A DNA stretch of 12,241 bases from a bacterium (GTDB taxonomy: Bacteria > CG2-30-53-67 > CG2-30-70-394). Of the stretch, positions 1-5,245 are shown piece after piece. Every line of letters begins with the position of its first letter. Position 1 is the stretch's first letter. The notes under the pieces were generated by a model, which saw only the letters and a program-made list of their open reading frames with translations, was not told the DNA's origin and made no database searches. A program made the translations under genes and the position numbers. The stretch is from NCBI GenBank assembly GCA_024278555.1, contig JAJRSX010000096.1, positions 1 through 12,241 on the forward strand. Reading direction: 5' to 3'.

Positions 1-259
1 CCGCGGTATCGATCGCCACCGCCTCCCAGCGGGTTCGCACGTCGATGTTGCGCCGTTCGCGAAAGGCGGACGGGGTGACCACCACCAGGTCGTCGGCGGC
101 GGCGATGTCGCCGGCGAGAAAGTAGGGGATCCCGCACGCCGCGTACGAGGTAAAGGGGGAGCGCTCCACCACGGTGATCGGCCACTCGGCCTGCCGCCGT
201 CGGACCTGACTCGCGCCGCTCATCCCGGCGGCATCACCGCCAATGACCACAATCTCCAT
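1..259 (-). CDS. FAD/NAD(P)H-dependent disulfide oxidoreductase (CoA-disulfide reductase / NADH oxidase type), N-terminal part
   Basis: Only the first 86 residues lie in the window; the gene continues past base 1. The N-terminus MEIVVIGGDAAGMSGA is a dinucleotide-binding Rossmann loop for FAD. Residues 39-46, YAACGIPY, match the active-site block of the CoA-disulfide reductase, NADH peroxidase and NADH oxidase group, with Cys42 as the expected single redox cysteine. These cytoplasmic enzymes use NAD(P)H to reduce CoA disulfide, persulfides, peroxide or oxygen; the substrate cannot be told from this fragment. The ATG is supported by GGAGGAG (bases 264-270 on the minus strand) four bases upstream. 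A TATCCT about 30 bases further upstream could be a -10 box but is weak. Family assignment is firm, the specific reaction is open. Confidence 0.88.
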   Translation of the reverse strand, partial: MEIVVIGGDAAGMSGASQVRRRQAEWPITVVERSPFTSYAACGIPYFLAGDIAAADDLVVVTPSAFRERRNIDVRTRWEAVAIDTA

Positions 260-595
260 CAGACTCCTCCATGCTTTATGGCGAGAGGATACATGGCAGA
301 CGAGAGCGCGAAAGGAGGCGAGAGCGGCGGGTTCACCGCCTCCACCAAGGGTAGGCAGAAATCACCCTGAGCGTTCCACCATCCTTCACACCGCAAGAAC
401 ACGAAAACACGAAATAGGCAAAGGATGAAAAACAACCTTTTGAATTCTTTCGTGTTTTTTTTCGCGCTTTCGTGTTCCCTCGCTCGCGAGAACGCGGAGA
501 CACCGGATTTTTCGGTAGTCGATATCTCCACCGATCCTCCGCCGTGACCTTCCCCCTGGCGCCGTGACGCACGATTGCCACCGCCGCGGGGCGCC
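260..595. other. Intergenic region with ACACGAAA inverted repeat
   Basis: No gene is supported in this 336-base gap between the PpsR stop and the oxidoreductase start. Its middle is markedly more AT-rich than the neighbouring genes. That part holds the repeat listed at 397-477. The palindrome CTCGCGAG lies at 483-490. The right part (about 530-595) is GC-rich and shows no clear terminator for the PpsR gene. The open frames here have no recognisable protein character. Confidence 0.6.
397..477. repeat. Imperfect inverted repeat of ACACGAAA words
   Basis: GAACACGAAA (397-406) is the exact reverse complement of TTTCGTGTTC (468-477). Inside it, ACACGAAA (407-414) pairs with TTTCGTGT (448-455), and CAAAGG (419-424) nearly pairs with CCTTTTG (436-442). 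The whole can fold as an interrupted hairpin. From general knowledge, ACACGAA-rich degenerate repeats are dispersed between genes in many environmental bacterial genomes, so this is probably one copy of such a family. A role as transcription terminator or mRNA end for the flanking minus-strand genes is possible but not shown. Confidence 0.6.
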
Positions 596-1462
596 TCACC
601 GCCCCGGGCGCCGCCCCACCGGGGCGAGGCGTTGCTCGATCTCGGTGGCGGTCTCCTCGATGGAGAGGGTGGTGACGTCGATCTCCTGCCAGCCGAGTGC
701 CCACCGTTCGACCTGTTCGCGGGCGTAGCGGAGCTCCTCGCGGATCGCCGCCACCTCGGTGTAGCGGCCGCTGGCGGCCACCGCGGTGCGCGCCCGGCGC
801 AGGTGGGCGAGGGTGGCGGGGGCCCGAGTGAGGACGAAGACCCGTTGCGGCTCGACCTCGCGCAGGGCCGCCGGCAGCGGCACCCCGGGGATCAGGGGGA
901 TGTTCGCCACCCGCCAACCGTGGGTGGCGAGGTAGACCGAGGTAGGGGTCTTGCCGGCCCGGGAGACCCCGAGGAGGACCACATCCGCCGACCCCAGCTC
1001 TTCCATCCGCTGGCCGTCGTCGTGGCGGATGGTGAAGGAGATGGCGTCGGCGCGCTGGCGCATGGAGCCCCGCCGCTTATCCACGCCGCGCGGCGCCCCG
1101 AGGGGGCCGTGGTGGACCACCCGGCCGATCGCCTCGACGATCGGCCCCATGATGTCCACCATCGCCACCCCCGCCTCTCGCGCCCGCTGCTGGAGGTACT
1201 CCGCCAGCCCCTGCTCCACCACCGTGCAGACGATCACCGCCCTGAGCTCCGATGCCTGGGCGACGATCCGCTCCACCAGGGGGGTGGAGAGGACACGCGG
1301 GAAGCGGTGCAGGACCACGTGGGTGGTCTGGAACTGGAACAGGGCCGCGTCGAGGACCTGCTCGGCGGTGCGGCCGGTGGCGTCGGAGACGATAAAGAGG
1401 TGGAGCTCCTCTCCCGGCGCCTCCGGCGGCTCGGCAACATCGGGGTTGGAGGGGTCGACCAT
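596..1462 (-). CDS. ppsR: PEP synthetase / pyruvate phosphate dikinase regulatory protein (bifunctional kinase-pyrophosphorylase)
   Basis: The 288-residue product matches the PpsR/PPDK regulatory protein family (formerly DUF299). Members use ADP to phosphorylate a threonine of PEP synthetase or PPDK, switching it off, and use phosphate to reverse this. They thereby control pyruvate-to-PEP conversion in the cytoplasm. Visible blocks are SDATGRTAE (26-34), the nucleotide-binding loop GVSRAGKTPTS (165-175), NIPLIPG (187-193) and a C-terminal RYTEVAAIREEL segment (233-244). The first 18 residues are proline- and acid-rich and look unconserved. There is no good ribosome site before the ATG, but no better start is near. 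Neither target enzyme is in the window, so PEP synthetase versus PPDK cannot be decided. Confidence 0.93.
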   Translation of the reverse strand: MVDPSNPDVAEPPEAPGEELHLFIVSDATGRTAEQVLDAALFQFQTTHVVLHRFPRVLSTPLVERIVAQASELRAVIVCTVVEQGLAEYLQQRAREAGVAMVDIMGPIVEAIGRVVHHGPLGAPRGVDKRRGSMRQRADAISFTIRHDDGQRMEELGSADVVLLGVSRAGKTPTSVYLATHGWRVANIPLIPGVPLPAALREVEPQRVFVLTRAPATLAHLRRARTAVAASGRYTEVAAIREELRYAREQVERWALGWQEIDVTTLSIEETATEIEQRLAPVGRRPGR

Positions 1463-1505
1463 GGGGTGGAGGGGGGCAATGATGCGGCAGAGGGTGGGAT
1501 CGGCC

Positions 1506-1522
1506 GGCCGCCGCGGGCGGCC
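1506..1522. other. Short perfect inverted repeat in the divergent spacer
   Basis: GGCCGCC (1506-1512) and GGCGGCC (1516-1522) form a 7-bp perfect stem with a 3-base loop. It lies in the 134-bp spacer between the PpsR gene (minus) and the peptide ABC ATPase gene (plus). It could be an operator or an RNA hairpin. In such GC-rich DNA it may also be chance. No convincing -35/-10 pair for either gene was seen in the spacer. Confidence 0.35.
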
Positions 1523-1596
1523 CGCCCATCGTAGAGGGAACCGCTACCACCGGCATACCATCCGATCCAGAATCCACCCCCCCTCCCCACTCCGCC

Positions 1597-2586
1597 ATGC
1601 TCCTCGACATCGACGCACTCACCGTCGCCTTCGCCACCCGCCACGCCGCCTTCGAGGCGGTGCGCGGGGTGAGTTTGCAGGTGGCGCGCGGGGAGGTGGT
1701 GGGGCTGGTGGGGGAGTCCGGGTGCGGCAAGTCGGTCACCGCCCTGGCCTGCCTTCGCCTCCTGCCGCGCGGGGTGGCGCGCATCCGGTCGGGGTCGATC
1801 CGCCTCGACGGCGAGGAGCTCCTCACCCTCCCCGAGAGTGCGATACGCCGGGTGCGCGGCAACCGGATCGCGATGATCTTCCAAGAGCCGATGACCGCCC
1901 TGAACCCGGTCTTCACCGTCGGCGACCAGGTGATGGAGCCGCTCAGGATCCACCTCGGGATGCGCGGCGCCCCGGCGCGGGCGCGCGCCGCCGAGCTGCT
2001 GGCCCAGGTGGGGATCGGCGAGCCCGAGCGGCGGCTCAAGGACTACCCGCACCACCTCTCCGGCGGCCAGCGGCAGCGGGTGATGATCGCCATGGCCCTG
2101 GCGTGCGACCCGGACCTGCTCATCGCCGACGAGCCGACCACGGCGCTCGACGTCACCATCCAGGCGCAGATCCTCGCGCTGCTCGACCGCCTCCGGCGGG
2201 AGCGAGGCCTGGCGGTCCTGCTGATCACCCACGACATGGGGGTGGTCGCCCAGACCGCCGACCGGGTGGCGGTGATGTACGCCGGCGAGATCGTCGAGCA
2301 CGCGGCCACCGCGCCGCTGTTCGCCGACCCGCGCCACCCGTACACCCGGGGGCTGCTCGCCTCGATCCCGCGGCCGGGGCTCGACCGCCTTACCCCGATC
2401 CCCGGCCAGGTCCCCCCCCTGGAGCGGCTGCCGCCCGGCTGCGCCTTCCACGACCGCTGCGCCTGGGCCGAACCCGCCTGTGAGAGCGCCGCCCCGCCGG
2501 TCCAGACCGACGGCGACCGCTACCACCGCTGCCGCTTCGCCCGCCTGCCGGAACGGGCCGTCGCCGGAGTGGCGCCTTTGCGCTGA
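1597..2586 (+). CDS. Peptide/nickel-type ABC transporter ATP-binding protein (OppD/DppD-like)
   Basis: This 329-residue ATPase has Walker A GESGCGKS (39-46), Q-loop Gln96, signature LSGGQRQR (154-161), Walker B LLIADEP (174-180) and H-loop His212. The C-terminal extension is typical of the oligopeptide/dipeptide (and nickel) importer branch. It contains HPYTRGLL (247-254) and four cysteines at 282, 288, 295 and 312. This Cys-rich tail is a family trait, and an iron-sulfur cluster has been reported in at least one DppD. The subunit normally powers peptide uptake together with an OppF-type ATPase, two permeases and a binding protein. None of these is next to it here. No ribosome site precedes the ATG, but the N-terminus aligns with the family start. 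It converges with the next gene, with 10 bases between stop codons. Confidence 0.93.
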   Translation: MLLDIDALTVAFATRHAAFEAVRGVSLQVARGEVVGLVGESGCGKSVTALACLRLLPRGVARIRSGSIRLDGEELLTLPESAIRRVRGNRIAMIFQEPMTALNPVFTVGDQVMEPLRIHLGMRGAPARARAAELLAQVGIGEPERRLKDYPHHLSGGQRQRVMIAMALACDPDLLIADEPTTALDVTIQAQILALLDRLRRERGLAVLLITHDMGVVAQTADRVAVMYAGEIVEHAATAPLFADPRHPYTRGLLASIPRPGLDRLTPIPGQVPPLERLPPGCAFHDRCAWAEPACESAAPPVQTDGDRYHRCRFARLPERAVAGVAPLR

Positions 2587-2596
2587 GATTTTTCCT

Positions 2597-3265
2597 CTAC
2601 TCACCCTCCACGATCCGCCCGTCCCGGAGGGTGATGTGGCGGTCGGCGCGGGCGGCGATCTCCGGGTCGTGGGTGATGACCACCAGGGTGAGCCCCTCGC
2701 GGTTCATCGACTCCAAGAGGTCGAGGACCTGGCGGCCGGAGGCGGAGTCGAGGTTGCCGGTGGGCTCGTCGGCGAGGAGCAGCCGCGGCCCCATCACCGT
2801 GGCCCGGGCGATCGCCACCCGCTGGCGCTCGCCGCCGGAGAGCTGATCCGGCCGGTGGGCGGCGCGACCGGCGAGCCCCATCTGCTCCAGGGCGGCGGCG
2901 GCGCGGCGCCGCCGCGCCCCCCGCGGCACCCCGGCGAAGACCATGGGCAGGGCCACGTTGTCGGCGGCGGTGAGGCGCGGGACGAGGTGAAAAAACTGGA
3001 AGACAAAGCCGATCGCCTCGCGCCGCAGGCGGGTCCGCTCTGCATCGGCAAGGTTGGAGACGTCCTCGCCGTCGAGGTGGTAGGTACCGGAGGTCGGCCG
3101 ATCGAGCAGGCCGAGGATGTTCAGCAGCGTCGACTTGCCGCTCCCGGAGGGGCCGATGATCGCCAGGTGGGAGCCGGCCGCAACGGTGAGGTCGACCCCG
3201 GCCAGGGCGTGGACCTCCTCCCCCCCCACCTGGAAGGTCCGCGACACGGAGGCCAGCTCGATCAC
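2597..3265 (-). CDS. ABC transporter ATP-binding protein, MacB/LolD type
   Basis: This 222-residue stand-alone nucleotide-binding subunit has Walker A GPSGSGKS (38-45), Q-loop Gln90, signature LSGGERQR (142-149), Walker B LLLADEP (162-168) followed by TGNLD, and H-loop His199. Length and motifs fit the LolD/MacB/FtsE-like branch. Members power membrane proteins with a large periplasmic domain that extrude substrates or release lipoproteins. Its start overlaps the adaptor gene stop by 4 bp (ATGA), implying translational coupling and a shared complex. The usual next gene, a MacB/FtsX-type permease, is absent. The gene ends 10 bp from a convergent stop, so the permease must be elsewhere or lost. 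LolD is an alternative, but the linked adaptor favours an efflux-type complex. Confidence 0.92.
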   Translation of the reverse strand: MIELASVSRTFQVGGEEVHALAGVDLTVAAGSHLAIIGPSGSGKSTLLNILGLLDRPTSGTYHLDGEDVSNLADAERTRLRREAIGFVFQFFHLVPRLTAADNVALPMVFAGVPRGARRRRAAAALEQMGLAGRAAHRPDQLSGGERQRVAIARATVMGPRLLLADEPTGNLDSASGRQVLDLLESMNREGLTLVVITHDPEIAARADRHITLRDGRIVEGE

Positions 3266-4407
3266 CGCCCCGCCACCCGCGCCCGCGCCCCCGCCTTCAC
3301 CTCCGGCCGGTCGAGGCTGGTGACCACCTCCTCGCCCGCGACCAGCCCGGAGGTGATCTCCACGAAGTCCCAGTTCCTCAGCCCCACCGCCACCTCGCGC
3401 GCCGCCAGGCGGCCGTCACCGCCCACCACCAGGACCCGCCCCCCCTCCATCAGCGCCGCGGTGGGGACGCGCAGCACATCGTCGTGGACCCCGAGGACCA
3501 CCTCCACGTCCGCCGAGGTGCCGGGGAGGAGCCGCCGGGCCAGCTCCGCGTCGTCGAGGGCGACCTCGATCTCCACCGTGCGGTTTTGCTGCTCCACGTC
3601 GAGCACAAAGGGGGCGACGCGGGTGAGGTGGCCGGGGAAGGTGGCCTCCGGGTAGGGGTCGAGGGTCACCTTCACCTCCTGGCCCACGGCGAGCTTGGCC
3701 GCATCCACCTCGTCCATGGGGGCGGCCACGTAACGGGGCGCGGTGTCAATCAGGTCGATCACCGGCTCCACCACCACCGCCGGCGGCGACGGGGTGGCCC
3801 ACTCCCCCACCTCAACGGACCGGCGGGCGATGGTGCCCGCGAACGGGGCGGTGAGGCGGGTCTGGGCGAGGGAGCTCTCCACCACCCCGACCTGGGCGCG
3901 GGCCCGCTCGACCTCGGCGGCGGCGGCGGCGCAGGCGGCAATGGCCGCCGCCGCCTTCGCCTCCAGCCCCTCCAAGAGATCGGCAGAGATCACCTTGCGC
4001 TCGGCGAGCTTGCGATTGCGCGCCACCTCCTTGGCCGCCCGGTCCGACTCCACGCACGCCTGCTGTTGGCGCGCCCGCGCCGCCGCGGTCTCGGCCCGGG
4101 CAAGAGCGAGCCGGGCCTTGAGGACGCCATCATCGATCGCCAGCAGGAGCGCCCCCGCCGCCACTGACGCCCCCTCGCGGTAGGGCAGGTCGACCACCCG
4201 GCCCCCCGCATCCGGGGAGAGGCGGGCGCGGCGGTGGGCCTTGACCGTGCCGCCGCGCGAGTTGGTGACCGTCTGCTCCACCCGGCCGGCCGCCACCGCG
4301 GCCACCTCCACCTCGATGGGCTTCGGTGCCAACACCGTGCGCCGCAGGGCGACGGTCGCCACCGCCACCGCCGCCGCCAGCCCGAAAAAGAGGAGCCACC
4401 GCCGCAT
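3262..4407 (-). CDS. Periplasmic adaptor (HlyD/MacA-like membrane fusion protein)
   Basis: The 381-residue protein has one N-terminal membrane anchor (about 4-21). It then has the first half of a lipoyl-like domain (about 52-92), an alanine/arginine-rich coiled-coil hairpin (about 95-182) and the second lipoyl half with TAPFAGTIARRSVEVG (186-201). A beta-barrel (about 228-305) and a membrane-proximal domain (about 306-378, with RVPTAAL and GLVAGEEVV) follow. This order is that of adaptors in MacAB-type ABC efflux pumps, which bridge inner-membrane transporter and outer-membrane duct. The gene follows the FKBP gene after 43 bp and overlaps the ATPase gene by 4 bp. Cys118 and Cys159 lie in the coiled coil. 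No strong ribosome site is seen before the ATG. The substrate is unknown. Confidence 0.9.
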   Translation of the reverse strand: MRRWLLFFGLAAAVAVATVALRRTVLAPKPIEVEVAAVAAGRVEQTVTNSRGGTVKAHRRARLSPDAGGRVVDLPYREGASVAAGALLLAIDDGVLKARLALARAETAAARARQQQACVESDRAAKEVARNRKLAERKVISADLLEGLEAKAAAAIAACAAAAAEVERARAQVGVVESSLAQTRLTAPFAGTIARRSVEVGEWATPSPPAVVVEPVIDLIDTAPRYVAAPMDEVDAAKLAVGQEVKVTLDPYPEATFPGHLTRVAPFVLDVEQQNRTVEIEVALDDAELARRLLPGTSADVEVVLGVHDDVLRVPTAALMEGGRVLVVGGDGRLAAREVAVGLRNWDFVEITSGLVAGEEVVTSLDRPEVKAGARARVAGR

Positions 4408-4450
4408 GGTTTGCAGGTTAGCGGCGGCGGCGCCCCTTGGAAACGCGGTG

Positions 4451-5143
4451 CTACTTGGCGGGCCCGACGGAGATCAGCTCCACCTCGAAGATGAGGGTCT
4501 GGTCGGCGAGGGGGCCGCGCTCGTTGTAGGCGAGGTCGGCGGGGATGAAGAGCTGCCACTTCGCCCCCTCCTTCATGAGCTGGAGCCCCTCGGTCCACCC
4601 CTTGATCACCCCGTCGAGGCGAAAGGTGGCGGGCCTGTTACGGCGGTAGGAGCTGTCGAACTCGGTGCCGTCGATCTTGGTGCCGCGGTAGTGGACGGTC
4701 ACCGAGTCGGTGGGGCCGGGAGACTTGCCGTGGCCCTCCCGCAAAACCTTGTACTGGAGGCCGCTGGGGAGGGTCACCACCCCCTCCTTCTTGGCATTGG
4801 CGGCGAGGAAGGCGCGCCCCTGATCCCGCGCCTGCTCCAGCTCCTTGGCCTTCTTGTCGCGCTGCGCCGCGGAGATCCGCCGCTTGAGGGCGACCAGGGT
4901 ATCGCGCATCTCCGCGGCGCTCATCTCCGTTGCGCCGCCGGCGATGGCCGCCTCCACCCCACGCACCATCGCCTCGGCGTTGAGGGTGACCCCCTGCCGC
5001 TTCATGTCGCCCCCTACCTGGTAGCCGATGGCGTAGCTCACCCGGTCGTCGTCGCTCGCCAGGGTGGGCGGCGGCCCGGCGTGGGCGGCGAGGGTGGGGC
5101 GGAGGAGGAGGGCGGTGAGGGTGGCGGCGAGGATCGGTCTCAT
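4451..5143 (-). CDS. FKBP-type peptidyl-prolyl cis-trans isomerase, exported (FkpA/Mip-like)
   Basis: From the chosen start the protein has 230 residues. A signal-peptide-like N-terminus (about 1-22, LAAHA) is followed by an alpha-helical Mip/FkpA-type N-terminal region with AIGYQVGGDMKRQG (38-51) and a charged helix (about 90-118). The FKBP fold spans about 125-226. Pocket residues are visible: Tyr152, Phe162-Asp163, Val179-Ile180, Trp183, Tyr206 and Phe219. It catalyses proline isomerisation and chaperones folding in the periplasm. An ATG seven codons upstream (5164) is in frame, but the ATG at 5143 has AAGGAG at ideal spacing and gives a cleaner signal peptide. It probably heads the unit with the adaptor and ATPase genes. 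No strong cysteine or lipobox is present, so it is not an obvious lipoprotein. Confidence 0.93.
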   Translation of the reverse strand: MRPILAATLTALLLRPTLAAHAGPPPTLASDDDRVSYAIGYQVGGDMKRQGVTLNAEAMVRGVEAAIAGGATEMSAAEMRDTLVALKRRISAAQRDKKAKELEQARDQGRAFLAANAKKEGVVTLPSGLQYKVLREGHGKSPGPTDSVTVHYRGTKIDGTEFDSSYRRNRPATFRLDGVIKGWTEGLQLMKEGAKWQLFIPADLAYNERGPLADQTLIFEVELISVGPAK

Positions 5144-5148
5144 GGGGG

Positions 5149-5154
5149 CTCCTT
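5149..5154 (-). promoter_or_regulatory. Ribosome binding site that fixes the FKBP start
   Basis: AAGGAG on the minus strand lies five bases before the ATG at 5143. It selects this ATG over the in-frame upstream ATG at 5164, whose extra seven residues (MPPQGAP) would blunt the signal peptide. Confidence 0.8.
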
Positions 5155-5190
5155 GGGGGGGCAATGGGGTGCAGGATAGGCGACGCAGGC

Positions 5191-5220
5191 AAAAAAAGGG
5201 CCGCCCCGCGGGGCGGCCCT
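5191..5220 (-). terminator. Intrinsic terminator of the multicopper oxidase gene
   Basis: Bases 5197-5220 are a perfect 24-bp palindrome (AGGGCCGCCCCG and its complement), giving a very stable GC-rich hairpin. On the minus strand it is followed by seven T residues (A run at 5191-5197 on plus). It starts about 25 bases after the oxidase stop codon. This is a textbook Rho-independent terminator for the gene to its right and separates it from the FKBP unit. The FKBP promoter must therefore lie in the 47 bases between 5190 and 5144, or read-through must occur. An AGGATA (5173-5178; TATCCT on minus) could be a -10 box. Confidence 0.9.
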
Positions 5221-5245
5221 TGTCCTGCTTCCGGAACTCCGAGAT

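Noticed and set aside
259-531. Possible small minus-strand gene covering the ACACGAAA repeat
   Set aside because: The protein would be read through the inverted repeat, has no recognisable domain, and its end overlaps the ribosome site and start of the oxidoreductase gene.
575-2483. Two long plus-strand frames (575-1534 and 951-2483)
   Set aside because: They overlap the clear PpsR gene on the other strand and the peptide ATPase gene in another frame, and their composition is typical of shadow frames.
5144-5164. Upstream ATG at 5164 as the FKBP start
   Set aside because: The AAGGAG at 5149-5154 would lie inside the coding sequence and is perfectly placed for the ATG at 5143.
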